This document shows positions 25,710-34,157 of a stretch of 49,476 bases of DNA, piece after piece. The position numbers and the translations under genes are program-made. The stretch's first letter is position 1; each line of letters opens with the position of its first letter. Origin of the DNA: Robinsoniella peoriensis (GTDB lineage: Bacteria > Bacillota > Clostridia > Lachnospirales > Lachnospiraceae); NCBI RefSeq assembly GCF_042680125.1, contig NZ_JBHTNY010000054.1. One strand, written 5' to 3'. Below the pieces are notes generated by a model. It was not told where the DNA came from and made no database searches. It was given only the letters and a program-made list of their open reading frames with translations.

Positions 25710-26513
25710 TCAGATCAGTATATTCTTTTCCTGATCCATCATCCGTTCTACAAGTTCCTGTTTATATTTTCGGGCAATAGGAATTGATTCTCCGGTGTTT
25801 AAAAACAATTCATTTTTATCTAAATAATCTACATATTTCAGATTCACAATATATCCTCTGTGAGTCCTCATAAATGTGTCATCTTTTATTTTCTCTTCAA
25901 TATTTTTTAAACTGTCATAAAAAAGAATCTCTCTCTTATCCCTGCATGTTATGCTAATCATACGGTGGTCCACTTTCAGATATACGATAAGTTCTAATTG
26001 AACACGCTGTATTTTCCCATTGCTGATAAATTGCAGGGAGTTCTTCTTGCTTCTCACAATCTCCCAAAAACATTTTTTCATAACCAATTCAAATTTCTTA
26101 TGAGTAACCTCATTTTCGATAAAATAGTAGAATGGATTCACTTCATAAGATTCTATAATATCTTGTTTCTGATTGCCCAGAAAAAGAATCTGGGCCTGGC
26201 ATTGATCTTCACGAAAAGCCCTTGCGATTTCTATTCCTTTCATCCTTCCAGGCTCCCATCCAATCACCAAAATATCTACTTCCTGCATCCAGTCATCTTT
26301 ACAGAAAACTGCTTCTTTTCCATTTTCATATACAAGAAAATTTGTCTGATATCCATACTTGTGTGCTACATACCGGATCAGGCTCTCATAAACCTGCAGC
26401 AGGTAAAAGGATGCATTGCATAATAAAATATATAGTGTCTTCTCATCCGCAGATATACCGGAATCTGACATATCTTTCATGGTCACCATCCTGCTTTCTG
26501 TTTCGTTAATCAT
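25710..26513 (-). CDS. LytTR regulator with degenerate receiver domain
   Basis: A 267-aa transcription factor. Residues about 26-145 align with a receiver fold, but the acidic pair is replaced (Cys32-Asn33) and the phosphoacceptor position appears to be Gly85 in 'DILVIGWEP'. It should therefore not be phosphorylated normally. Residues about 160-260 are a LytTR DNA-binding domain ('TFMRTHRGYIVNLKYVDYL'). It lies 4 bases after the intact LytTR regulator, so the pair may act together, for example as a heterodimer; this is inference. Last gene of the array, before a weak terminator. Confidence 0.88.
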   Translation of the reverse strand: MINETESRMVTMKDMSDSGISADEKTLYILLCNASFYLLQVYESLIRYVAHKYGYQTNFLVYENGKEAVFCKDDWMQEVDILVIGWEPGRMKGIEIARAFREDQCQAQILFLGNQKQDIIESYEVNPFYYFIENEVTHKKFELVMKKCFWEIVRSKKNSLQFISNGKIQRVQLELIVYLKVDHRMISITCRDKREILFYDSLKNIEEKIKDDTFMRTHRGYIVNLKYVDYLDKNELFLNTGESIPIARKYKQELVERMMDQEKNILI

Positions 26514-26517
26514 AATA

Positions 26518-27243
26518 TTAATTCCAGCTATCCGGATTTATCTGTAAAATTTCTTTTTTTACTGCAAGACTATTCTTTGTACTCAGCGGAACCATGTCCC
26601 CGGAATACATTTCCAGTTTATTTTTCATGATATTTTTCACATATTTTAAGTTTACAATATAAGACCTGCTGGTTCTTAAAAATCCCTTGTTTCTAATCTT
26701 ATCTTCAATTATTTCCATATTCGCAATAAATTCAAACACATCTTTTTGCATATGTATGATGATATTTCTCCCGTAAACTTCCATAAACTGAATATCATCC
26801 AGCTGGATTCTCTTCATCACACTGCCTTTTTTACATAATATCCCGTCTTTAATTTTTTCCTTCTTACGTCCCATTACCTGAAGGAACACATCTTCCAGTT
26901 TTTTTGAGTATTCACTTTTCATTAAATAGTAGAAGGGAAAAGTATCATACGCATCTACCGCAAATTCTTTGCTGGAGGTTAGGTAAATAATTTCTCCTTT
27001 ATATCCTTTTTCTCTCAGCATCCTTGAAGTCTCCACACCATTCATCCTGTCCATAATTATATCCATAAAAATAATATCTATATGGCTTTCTGAAAATATT
27101 TCAAAATAATCAATGACTTCCTCACCACTGGTAAATAACTTAATGTAAACATCAAGATTGTATTTTTCAGCAATTTTCTTCAAACATGCTTCATATTTTT
27201 CCAAGATTACGGTATTATCATCGCATAAACAAATATTTACCAT
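26518..27243 (-). CDS. LytTR-family response regulator
   Basis: A 241-aa regulator with an intact receiver: Asp8-Asp9, phosphoacceptor Asp61 ('IIFMDIIMD') and a terminal Lys region 'YLMKSE'. A LytTR domain at about residues 130-235 follows ('GFLRTSRSYIVNLKYVKNI'). It lies 28 bases after the cognate kinase gene. AgrA-type regulators of this build usually control surface, toxin or peptide genes, so the surface array itself is a natural target; no operator was located. Confidence 0.93.
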   Translation of the reverse strand: MVNICLCDDNTVILEKYEACLKKIAEKYNLDVYIKLFTSGEEVIDYFEIFSESHIDIIFMDIIMDRMNGVETSRMLREKGYKGEIIYLTSSKEFAVDAYDTFPFYYLMKSEYSKKLEDVFLQVMGRKKEKIKDGILCKKGSVMKRIQLDDIQFMEVYGRNIIIHMQKDVFEFIANMEIIEDKIRNKGFLRTSRSYIVNLKYVKNIMKNKLEMYSGDMVPLSTKNSLAVKKEILQINPDSWN

Positions 27244-27271
27244 AATATCACTCCCTGTCTCTTTTAAATAT

Positions 27272-28345
27272 TTAAACAGCCTGGCTCATAATATCGCAAA
27301 GCAGTATCTGCATAATAAATATTCCTTTTTCGGTAGTCAGTTCCATGATGCCGTCATAACGCTGTACTGTTTTTTCTATATTCTTTAATCCAAATCCATG
27401 ATACTCTTTTCTTTTTTTGGTAGTTTCAAACCCGCTGCCATTGACTTCGATGGTTCCCTGCATTGCGTTTTCTATTTTAATTTTCAGCAGGCTCCCCACA
27501 CAGTATGCAACTACATGGATATATCTTTTACTTTCTTCTACCTTTTCACATGCTTCAATGGCATTATCCAAAGCATTTCCAAAAATTGCACACCAATCTG
27601 CCGGCTGTATGTTCAGTTCTTTCTTCAATTTCAGGTCCATTGTCAACCGGATATTTTTTTCTTTTGCTATCTGGGCTTTTTCTGATATAAGGGCATCTAA
27701 TATGTAATTATCCGTATGTACAATCTTTTCATTGTGGTATACCTGTTTTGAGATACCTTTCAGATACTCTTTTGCCTTTTCTGTATTGCCGTCTTCTAAC
27801 AGGCTTCCCAGGCATAATAAATGATTTTTTATATCGTGCTGGTATGCCCTTATTTCCTGATTCATGTTCACGATTGACTTATAATGCCTTACCTGGTTTT
27901 CCATCTCATGTTCCAGAAGCTGTTTTTCTGTTTCCAGAATCTGCTTCTCCATCTCCGCATTTCGTCTTGCTATCTCAGCACGTTTTCTCAGCTGATCCAC
28001 CATCATTTTAAATGCTTCCGAAAACTCTCCCAGATACTGGATCTGGATATCAAAATTTCCTTTAGCCTCCTGCTTGGTCTGCCATGTAATATGGCTAAGT
28101 TTCGATTGTAAATCTTTTAAAGGCCCAAGGAGCGGATTTTGTCTTTCCATCTGCCGGTCCAGCACCCCATCTGACATTTCACAGATATATTCATACATGT
28201 CCAATATAGATTTCCCCAAAAACAGTAATGATTGGGAAAATTCCCTGTACGGCGGGTCGAACTGCTCCGGATCCAGATAAGCCGAGGGATGGTCATAGAG
28301 AACATGATTTACATAATTCTGCATCCGTTCTATATTTTTATCCAT
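27272..28345 (-). CDS. Cytoplasmic AgrC-like sensor histidine kinase
   Basis: A 357-aa kinase starting at the ATG behind ACAGGTG (a GTG three codons upstream is possible). There is no signal peptide or membrane segment, unlike typical AgrC proteins. Residues about 1-125 are a helical input region, followed by a coiled coil (about 125-165), then the phosphoacceptor helix 'YQHDIKNHLLCL', then a GHKL ATPase domain ('GNALDNAIEAC', 'GFGLKNIEKTV'). A soluble kinase next to a V4R protein suggests an internal chemical signal, possibly passed by that protein (inference). Confidence 0.9.
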   Translation of the reverse strand: MDKNIERMQNYVNHVLYDHPSAYLDPEQFDPPYREFSQSLLFLGKSILDMYEYICEMSDGVLDRQMERQNPLLGPLKDLQSKLSHITWQTKQEAKGNFDIQIQYLGEFSEAFKMMVDQLRKRAEIARRNAEMEKQILETEKQLLEHEMENQVRHYKSIVNMNQEIRAYQHDIKNHLLCLGSLLEDGNTEKAKEYLKGISKQVYHNEKIVHTDNYILDALISEKAQIAKEKNIRLTMDLKLKKELNIQPADWCAIFGNALDNAIEACEKVEESKRYIHVVAYCVGSLLKIKIENAMQGTIEVNGSGFETTKKRKEYHGFGLKNIEKTVQRYDGIMELTTEKGIFIMQILLCDIMSQAV

Positions 28346-28368
28346 AAACGTCACCTGTTTTCATGATC

Positions 28369-28911
28369 TTAATTGCTGCCTTCCACAGCCTCAAACCTGC
28401 AGACTCGATCCCCCTTTGCCCAGCAGTCTATTTCTGTAACCGTGTAGGAATTCCCCGTATATTTTTCCAAAATGCCATCCAGAAATCCCTCATCATAGTT
28501 ACAAACTGCCATCCCCAGTATCGGAAGTCCGGAACAGTCTACATCTTCACTGATAGTAAATACCGCCTTGCGTTTTTTGTCATCAAAGGATTCCATTCTC
28601 AGAATCCCTATTTTAAAATCGGAAAGAGTTTTTTGCAGGTGGATCAGAAATGTATCCATATCCAGCGATAGATCCAGCACTTTTTCTGCAAATTCCATAC
28701 CGGCTTTTTTACCGCAGATCCTCAGGATCTGAACTGTTTTTTCTATCCCATACTGCTGCTCCAATGTATCCCTCATACTGTACATAAATAAACGATAGAC
28801 AATTACGGGCATCTCCGGTCCCAGGTTTTTTCTTCCTGTCTCCACATCTCCCAGAACATCGAGAGAATATATATTTTGTTTTTTGCTTTCATATTTTTGC
28901 ATATCTGTCAT
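28369..28911 (-). CDS. V4R (4-vinyl reductase-type) ligand-binding domain protein
   Basis: A 180-aa cytoplasmic protein whose C-terminal half carries the V4R signature: 'VCNYDEGFLDGIL' followed by 'VTEIDCWAKGDRVCRFE', with paired cysteines that bind zinc or ligand in related proteins. V4R domains act as small-molecule sensors in many regulators. The N-terminal 'GRKNLGPEMPVIVYRLF' helix is typical of the family. It lies 14-24 bases from the soluble kinase gene and probably provides or modulates its signal; the ligand is unknown. Confidence 0.82.
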   Translation of the reverse strand: MTDMQKYESKKQNIYSLDVLGDVETGRKNLGPEMPVIVYRLFMYSMRDTLEQQYGIEKTVQILRICGKKAGMEFAEKVLDLSLDMDTFLIHLQKTLSDFKIGILRMESFDDKKRKAVFTISEDVDCSGLPILGMAVCNYDEGFLDGILEKYTGNSYTVTEIDCWAKGDRVCRFEAVEGSN

Positions 28912-28937
28912 CTCTTTTCATTATATTTAACTTTTCT

Positions 28938-29429
28938 TCAGCTTTTCACAGTGATTATCATTCCTGCTTCCACTGCCCCTACCACCTCTTCCGTCTCCTG
29001 ATCCAGAACAGAAAAGACAGCTGTTGCCGGGTATTCTCCTTTGTCCAGATGGCCTGATAATCTGGCATAGCGGATCCGCTCACCCGGACTTAATATTTTG
29101 GATGCATATATTTCTTTATCAGACTCATCCAGTGTTATTTTCACAGACATCTTGTAGGGATTCTCTGCCGGATTTGTAATCATAACCTCTCCCTTTTCAT
29201 CTGCACTCTCAAACTGAGGATGCACCAATATCTGAAACCGGAAATTTTCCGTATCCGCCTTCTTTTGCAGGTCTTCTATTACAGGTACCCCTGTTTTTGC
29301 ATTCTGATCCAGTTTATAACCTTCATATATGTGAAATCCACCTGCCAGACACACGATTATACACACTCCGCCCCACAATACCCCCTTTTTCCAACTGCGC
29401 ACACCCATCTGCTCATGTTTTCTCTGCAT
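28938..29429 (-). CDS. Small membrane-anchored surface protein, paralog 1 of 4
   Basis: A 163-aa protein with a cytoplasmic basic start, one membrane helix (about residues 14-30) and an extracellular beta-rich domain. The domain pattern (a '..I.NP..N.Y...V...LD......IY.S..L.PG' block, then 'L..G.YPATAVF') recurs in the proteins at 31999, 32505 and 35077. AAGGAGG lies 9 bases before the ATG. I do not recognise a named family. Repetition next to subunit-like proteins suggests assembly or anchoring partners, perhaps one per surface component. Confidence 0.8.
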   Translation of the reverse strand: MQRKHEQMGVRSWKKGVLWGGVCIIVCLAGGFHIYEGYKLDQNAKTGVPVIEDLQKKADTENFRFQILVHPQFESADEKGEVMITNPAENPYKMSVKITLDESDKEIYASKILSPGERIRYARLSGHLDKGEYPATAVFSVLDQETEEVVGAVEAGMIITVKS

Positions 29430-29447
29430 GTACCGGTACCTCCTTTA

Positions 29448-30407
29448 CTACAGATTATCTTTTATCTCAATGCTGTTAACCACCAGCTCTTGCTTTGGTT
29501 TTTTTACTGCGTCTACATGAACCTTAGAAAGATCTTCGGCTACATTCAGGCCTTTGATCACCTGACCGAATACGGTACTCTTATAATCCAGATAGTAAGC
29601 TCCGCCAATCTTCATATAAGTATCTAATGCTGTCTGGTATCTCTGCAAAACGTTTTCCGGTACGCCTTCTGTACCAATTGATTGTATCTTCTGATTTAAC
29701 TGGTCTTCGTATTCTTTAATTTCTTCTTCACTCATTTTGCTTTCTTTGTTTTTTTCATTTAATTCCAACGTACCATCCCGAACCAGTTCATTCATGTACA
29801 AATTTGCAGAAACCAGCTTTTGGTCTTCCGGTATCTCCTGGTTTACTATGAAATAAAACTGGCTTTTTTCCGCATCCGTTTTGCCTCCCGCCATAGCCAG
29901 CGCACCTGGAAAATGGTGAAGGCCGTCATCATATTCTTTTGCCGGAGACTTTTCCGCACCAGTCATTTCTCCGGCAGTCATTTCTCCATTAGTTTTTTCT
30001 ACAGCAGTTTTTTCTCCATCAGTCATTTCTCCATCAGTTTTTTCTTCATCGGTTTTTTCTTCATCGGTTCCTTTTGATCCCGCCTGTATGGTATTATCTT
30101 TATCAATGTAGTCAAACGGGCTGCCATTGTAATATCCCTGTTCTGCCAGGCTTATAAAATACGCAACCGTTTCCGGTGCCTGATCAGGATAGAGGATCAC
30201 GGTTATATCTCCGGCTGTAGTATGGAAAATGGCATAAGGTCCATCACTCTTCGCCGTTTGGGGATTCTCTCCTGCATCTGTGGCTTCAATCGGAAACGTT
30301 TCTGATATGTCCGCACTTTTCGTTACATAGTTTTGATTGGTGCTGCAGCCTTCCAGTACTGCCATTGCCATAACGGCGCATATTGTAAATAATATTTGTT
30401 TCTTCAT
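29448..30407 (-). CDS. Cyclophilin-type peptidyl-prolyl isomerase lipoprotein with repeat insert
   Basis: A 319-aa exported foldase. The signal segment ends in a LEGC lipobox (Cys21). The cyclophilin domain begins at about residue 56 ('AIFHTTAGDITVILYPDQAPETVAYF') and contains 'GALAMAGGKTDAEKSQFYF' and 'STVFGQVIKGLNVAED'. Inserted after the first strands are eight pentapeptide repeats (DEEKT, DGEMT and variants; 15 bp each), plus a longer helical insertion later. It lies between sortase and paralog 1, so it likely helps fold the secreted surface proteins. Some catalytic residues of canonical cyclophilins may be changed; activity is not certain. Confidence 0.88.
   Translation of the reverse strand: MKKQILFTICAVMAMAVLEGCSTNQNYVTKSADISETFPIEATDAGENPQTAKSDGPYAIFHTTAGDITVILYPDQAPETVAYFISLAEQGYYNGSPFDYIDKDNTIQAGSKGTDEEKTDEEKTDGEMTDGEKTAVEKTNGEMTAGEMTGAEKSPAKEYDDGLHHFPGALAMAGGKTDAEKSQFYFIVNQEIPEDQKLVSANLYMNELVRDGTLELNEKNKESKMSEEEIKEYEDQLNQKIQSIGTEGVPENVLQRYQTALDTYMKIGGAYYLDYKSTVFGQVIKGLNVAEDLSKVHVDAVKKPKQELVVNSIEIKDNL
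29946..30065 (-). repeat. Eight in-frame 15-bp repeats inside the cyclophilin gene
   Basis: Eight 15-base units on the minus strand encode DEEKT, DEEKT, DGEMT, DGEKT, AVEKT, NGEMT, AGEMT and GAEKS. They form an acidic surface loop that can vary in length. Confidence 0.9.
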
Positions 30408-30446
30408 GCTTCATCTCCTAAGTATACGACCCTGTTTGTCCAGAAC

Positions 30447-31175
30447 TTACTTCACTTCCGTCAGTTTTCCAAACACCGCATACCGGGCATTTGAAAATTC
30501 ATAAGAACAGGTACACAGAATCAGAATTCTGTCATTCTTTGCCGGTGTAATGTTGCTGGAAAAAGTGGATTTACGGATGATCTCCTGAATCCATTCTTTT
30601 TTATCTTTACCGGATTGGAAGCTCAAAGGAAATCCCTCGCTTCCACTCAGGATATTTCCTGCAAATAATTCTATATGATATGTTTTCTCCTTCGTGTAGA
30701 GTATCATCCGGGGATGTTCCTCATAATAGCGCTGCTCTTTATACGAAGACAGTGGGGAAAACATTCTCCCCAAAGTGATATGGTGTCCGTATATCATAGA
30801 TATTTCACCGGTGAAATCCGGTTTGTTCCGGTAATCTAAAAAAACAGCCCCTATTTCATTAGGTGTTCCATCCGACAGGTGGTGAAGGTAATATTCATTG
30901 TCCTTCCCCTGTACCACCGGATAATCTATGGTAGTACCCGGGCTTGTAAGCCAGGCAACCCCGTCCTGATTCAGACCGTTTAACTTTTCCATATCCGGTG
31001 TCTGACCGTTTTCCCTCTGAATATATATCTCTTTTCGAAGACTCTTGTAATAACCCTCCGACGCGAGGAGCGGTGCAGCATCCTCCCAGATACTTTTTCC
31101 AAAATATACAGCGCCCGCCAAAAGAATCACAAGGCAGGCTGCCAGAAGAATCTTTGGAATTTTATTTCTTTTCAT
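30447..31175 (-). CDS. srtB: Class B sortase
   Basis: A 242-aa membrane-anchored transpeptidase with one N-terminal membrane helix (about residues 8-26). The catalytic triad is readable: His131 in 'YGHH', Cys223 in 'LCTCSYEF' and Arg231 in 'ARYAVFG'. The class B signature includes the extra N-terminal helices and length near 240 residues. It would cleave a sorting signal and link the protein to peptidoglycan. The gene overlaps the end of the IPKTG-protein gene by 14 bases, so that protein is the obvious substrate. Clostridial class B sortases are known to accept PXTG-type signals. Confidence 0.93.
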   Translation of the reverse strand: MKRNKIPKILLAACLVILLAGAVYFGKSIWEDAAPLLASEGYYKSLRKEIYIQRENGQTPDMEKLNGLNQDGVAWLTSPGTTIDYPVVQGKDNEYYLHHLSDGTPNEIGAVFLDYRNKPDFTGEISMIYGHHITLGRMFSPLSSYKEQRYYEEHPRMILYTKEKTYHIELFAGNILSGSEGFPLSFQSGKDKKEWIQEIIRKSTFSSNITPAKNDRILILCTCSYEFSNARYAVFGKLTEVK

Positions 31176-31986
31176 TTTCCTTCTTTCTATATAGGTAAAG
31201 TATGATTAATAATATGGCCGCCACACAAAATCCAAGTCCTATGACCCCATAACCAATTGCCTGTTCTACTCCCGTCTTGGGTATCTGTCCGCTGTGTGGT
31301 GGATTGTTATTACCGGGGGGATATGTAACAGGTGTCTTTGTGGTCTCCGTGGTTTTATTTGATTCTGCCGGTTCGGTTCCTTCTGTATCATCTGTATCAT
31401 CCGTATCACCGGGTTCCTCTGTTGCCTTTGTTTCATCCGTTTCCCTGGGCTCCTTATAAAGGCTGACCTCTATTTCGTATGGCAGGGTAATGGCATCCAG
31501 GAGAACTTCTCCTTCTGCCGGGTATGGAAGATAATCCTTCTTATAGACTTTCCACCGGATCTGGTTATTTTCAAACTCTGCCAGTGTCCCTTTTCCCCCG
31601 GACTTGCTTTCCCCCTGTAAATATTGCTTTTGTGCATCTGTTCCTGTCCCATAAGCCACATCCAATTGGTAAATACCGTCTGTACCGCTTTGTCCAAATA
31701 ATACGTATCTGCCAAGTTCCGGAACATACAATTCCACAGAAGCTCCTTCAACAGGCTTTGCTGTTTCCTCATCCCTGACAATGAATTTAAGCTTTCCCAT
31801 ATAATCAACGACTACTCCCGCTGTTATATCCGTGCTGCTTTTGCCCGGTGAGTAGGACTCAGTTGGCCTTACTTCTCCTGATGTTCCTGATTTCGCTGAT
31901 ACACCGTTACTGCAGCAGCACCATGCCAAAAGTGCCGTTAACAGCAAAACTGCAAAACCACGTGTTTTTTTCAATAATACCATCAC
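31162..31986 (-). CDS. Cna-B-like surface protein with IPKTG sorting signal
   Basis: A 274-aa cell-wall protein. A signal peptide (about residues 1-30) is followed by a prealbumin/Cna-B-like domain (about 60-180; 'KLKFIVRDEETAKPVEGASVELY'-type start), a Thr/Glu/Asp-rich stalk (about 185-225) and an IPKTG motif at 235-239. A hydrophobic helix and the basic tail 'RKKENEKK' end the protein. This is the only recognisable sorting signal in the array, and the sortase gene overlaps its end. It may be the base or anchor of a larger surface structure (inference). Confidence 0.9.
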   Translation of the reverse strand: MMVLLKKTRGFAVLLLTALLAWCCCSNGVSAKSGTSGEVRPTESYSPGKSSTDITAGVVVDYMGKLKFIVRDEETAKPVEGASVELYVPELGRYVLFGQSGTDGIYQLDVAYGTGTDAQKQYLQGESKSGGKGTLAEFENNQIRWKVYKKDYLPYPAEGEVLLDAITLPYEIEVSLYKEPRETDETKATEEPGDTDDTDDTEGTEPAESNKTTETTKTPVTYPPGNNNPPHSGQIPKTGVEQAIGYGVIGLGFCVAAILLIILYLYRKKENEKK

Positions 31987-31998
31987 CTCATAACCACC

Positions 31999-32508
31999 TC
32001 ATCTCTCTATTATCACAACTGCTTTTCTGGCTGTTTCTCCGATATATCTGTCATCTTCCGTCTGATAAAACTGTATCAGCACTGTACAGGGATAAACACC
32101 CGGTTCCAGTTTTGTATTCAAATATACGGAATCTATGTAAAATCCGGGATCTATCCCATCTGATTCATATAGTACACTTCCATCCCGGTCTGAAAGAATG
32201 GTTCCTTTGATGCAGAACCTGTTCCGGCTGTCATTGGCTAAACGGATTGTTCCTTTATCATCCGGGTTCTGAAAATAGATAACGGATTCTATATTTATAT
32301 ATTGCATGGCATCCGCCAGAAGACTGTTCTGTTCTTCTTTTCTGTCATTCTCTCTTTCTCTGGCTGTGTTGTCCCTGACCAGAGGAAGTTCTGAGGGATT
32401 CCAGGCAGTGTAGATGCCAAGTCCGGTATAGAATCCTCCTGCCAGCATACACATGGCAGAAGCCGCTAATAATAGCTTGTTTTTCCATGCCTGTCTGATC
32501 CTTATCAT
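31999..32508 (-). CDS. Small membrane-anchored surface protein, paralog 2 of 4
   Basis: A 169-aa protein with one N-terminal membrane helix (about residues 10-30) and an exported beta-rich domain. The block 'IRLANDSRNRFCIKG' and the later 'DGIDPGFYIDSVYLNTKLEPG' match the other paralogs at equivalent positions. It starts within the stop of paralog 3 (ATGA overlap), so they are translationally coupled. Function unknown; see paralog 1. Confidence 0.82.
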   Translation of the reverse strand: MIRIRQAWKNKLLLAASAMCMLAGGFYTGLGIYTAWNPSELPLVRDNTARERENDRKEEQNSLLADAMQYINIESVIYFQNPDDKGTIRLANDSRNRFCIKGTILSDRDGSVLYESDGIDPGFYIDSVYLNTKLEPGVYPCTVLIQFYQTEDDRYIGETARKAVVIIER

Positions 32509-33041
32509 GAATAAACTTTTCCATCTTTAATCTGCAGTAAAACATTTACTTTTGTTTTTGCTATTTCATCTTCTGTTTCATCCAGGGCGTATGTGGTGAA
32601 TACCGCTGTTGCATGATAATTTCCGCTTTTTAACTGTTTATTAAGCTCTACATATTCAATGTAATAACCGGGATCAATCAGACCCGATTGATAAATTATC
32701 TCCCCGGTTTCATCTAATACCAGATCGATCTGAAGAGAGTAACGGTTTCCCGGAACATTTTCTATGCCCAGTTTTCCTTTTTTACCTCCTTCTTCAAATA
32801 CCGGTTCTGCTGCGATACCGATATCTACCATTCCTTCTTCTACCTTTTGGCTGAGAAGCTCTGCCATCTCCGAAGGGCTTTTTCCCGGAAGAAGCCCGCC
32901 CAGGGCGTCTTCATCTCTTGTAAGCCTGTCCTTTCCCTGAGACTTCTGGGATTGATAATAGAAACCTCCTGCGATTCCTCCCAGAATTAAGATCAGGGCA
33001 AGGACAATGAGCCACTTTTTGCCCTTTTTCTTCTGCTCCAT
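32505..33041 (-). CDS. Small membrane-anchored surface protein, paralog 3 of 4
   Basis: A 178-aa protein with a Lys-rich start, a membrane helix (about residues 10-28) and the exported domain common to the four paralogs ('LGIENVPGNRYSLQIDLVL', 'YQSGLIDPGYYIEYVELN'). It is closest to paralog 4, which shares 'NLGIENIKENRYYCRVTLTL'. It follows the second subunit-like gene by 52 bases, suggesting one such small protein per secreted partner. Confidence 0.82.
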   Translation of the reverse strand: MEQKKKGKKWLIVLALILILGGIAGGFYYQSQKSQGKDRLTRDEDALGGLLPGKSPSEMAELLSQKVEEGMVDIGIAAEPVFEEGGKKGKLGIENVPGNRYSLQIDLVLDETGEIIYQSGLIDPGYYIEYVELNKQLKSGNYHATAVFTTYALDETEDEIAKTKVNVLLQIKDGKVYS

Positions 33042-33093
33042 ACCTTATGTCTGCTCCTTTCTGATTCTGTCCTCTGCTGCTGTAACTACAGAA

Positions 33094-33891
33094 TTAATCA
33101 GTATTTACCTGCCATATAATCTTGCCGGCTTTGACGGATTCCTCAATCTGCGAATACTGTCCCCGGTATCCGCCTACCTCCACTCCCAGTTTCAATTCTT
33201 TTTCATACGGTTTATTTGCCGTCCCCGAAGGGGTGAAGCCCTCTTTATTCAAGGGTGCCTGCAAAGATATCTCCTGATCCAGCCAGATGCTTTTATCTGC
33301 GGTATCCGGACTGTTAAAAATGTATGAACTGTTTTCATCTGTAAGACTTACACGAAAGTTTTTATAATTCCCCTGGTCCGTGGTTAGTTTACTGTCTTCT
33401 GCCGCTGCTTTCCAGTATCCCTGCTCTTCACCGGGATTTTCGATGCCTTCCACACAGGCATTTAAACGGACTGCCTTTCCCTGCCTTACTGCAGGATTGT
33501 AGTTTTCATTTCCATCTGCATCCTGATCCGCAGTCTGGGTGGAATAATTTTTCACCCAAAGTCTGGAATCTCCCACCACACCAATCTCATAATCGCTTGC
33601 CGGATTGTCATGGTCCAATACGTTTACAACGATATTTGGCAAAAGCAGCGTCCCGTTATCGACAGATATCTTCACTCTGCTGCCCGCATCTAACGTCCCG
33701 TTTACCACGAAGGCAAACGTAGTGGGAACGGTAACGGAGATCCGGGGGCTGTAATCTTTTTTTGCTACATCAAGCCATATATTCTGGCTGGGACCAGGGT
33801 CGGCTGCCTGTATACACAACACATCTCCCGCCATAAAACCGGCTGCCATACAAATTCCCATGGCAAATGTTATTTTCCTTTTTATCTTCAT
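33094..33891 (-). CDS. Secreted subunit-like surface protein, copy 2
   Basis: A 265-aa exported protein with a signal peptide ending near 'IQAAD' (about residue 30). Its core ('ISVTVPTTFAFVVNGTLD', then 'LLLPNIVVNVLDHDNPASDYEI') is closely related to the protein at 34158-34994, as is the ending ('QIEESVKAGKIIWQV'). No sorting signal or membrane tail is present, so attachment must be non-covalent or via partners. The pattern resembles the C-terminal domain of the giant protein and, loosely, WxL cell-wall-binding domains; the latter is only suggested. An AGAAGGGAT site precedes the ATG. Confidence 0.8.
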   Translation of the reverse strand: MKIKRKITFAMGICMAAGFMAGDVLCIQAADPGPSQNIWLDVAKKDYSPRISVTVPTTFAFVVNGTLDAGSRVKISVDNGTLLLPNIVVNVLDHDNPASDYEIGVVGDSRLWVKNYSTQTADQDADGNENYNPAVRQGKAVRLNACVEGIENPGEEQGYWKAAAEDSKLTTDQGNYKNFRVSLTDENSSYIFNSPDTADKSIWLDQEISLQAPLNKEGFTPSGTANKPYEKELKLGVEVGGYRGQYSQIEESVKAGKIIWQVNTD

Positions 33892-33988
33892 TTTGTTTAT
33901 CCCTTCTTTCCAACAGAATTTTATGGAAAAAACCTTTTGCAGAAAAACCTATCCATTCAGATTTGCCTGCAACAAACTTTTTCCATTC

Positions 33989-34062
33989 CCGGGGATGCCA
34001 AAGCATATTACGGATAATTCCGTGTTGGGATATGCCCCAACCTGCTTATTGGTATCCCCCGG
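33989..34062. ncRNA. Candidate structured RNA in the spacer between the two subunit-like genes
   Basis: A 74-base stretch folds on paper into a three-way junction. The closing stem pairs 33989-33996 with the ATCCCCCGG arm (to 34062), and CCAA-AGCA pairs with TGCT-TTGG with a 2-base bulge. Two internal hairpins follow: 5 pairs at 34010-34023 and 6 pairs at 34024-34041. It lies in the 266-base spacer before copy 2. It does not match a riboswitch class I know, and neither side has a clear T-tract, so it is not a simple terminator. Confidence 0.4.
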
Positions 34063-34098
34063 TATGATGCCATTTTAATATTTGAGTATTTTTATTTC

Positions 34099-34137
34099 AG
34101 TTTTTTATTTAAGTTTTTTATTTAAGTTTTTTATTTC
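34099..34137. repeat. Three 13-bp AT-rich tandem repeats
   Basis: AGTTTTTTATTTA occurs three times in direct tandem (last copy ends in C), just after the stop of the first subunit-like gene on the minus strand. It may serve as a weak terminator-like tract or simply be slippage-prone DNA. Confidence 0.75.
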
Positions 34138-34157
34138 AATCATATTCTTGTTATTTA

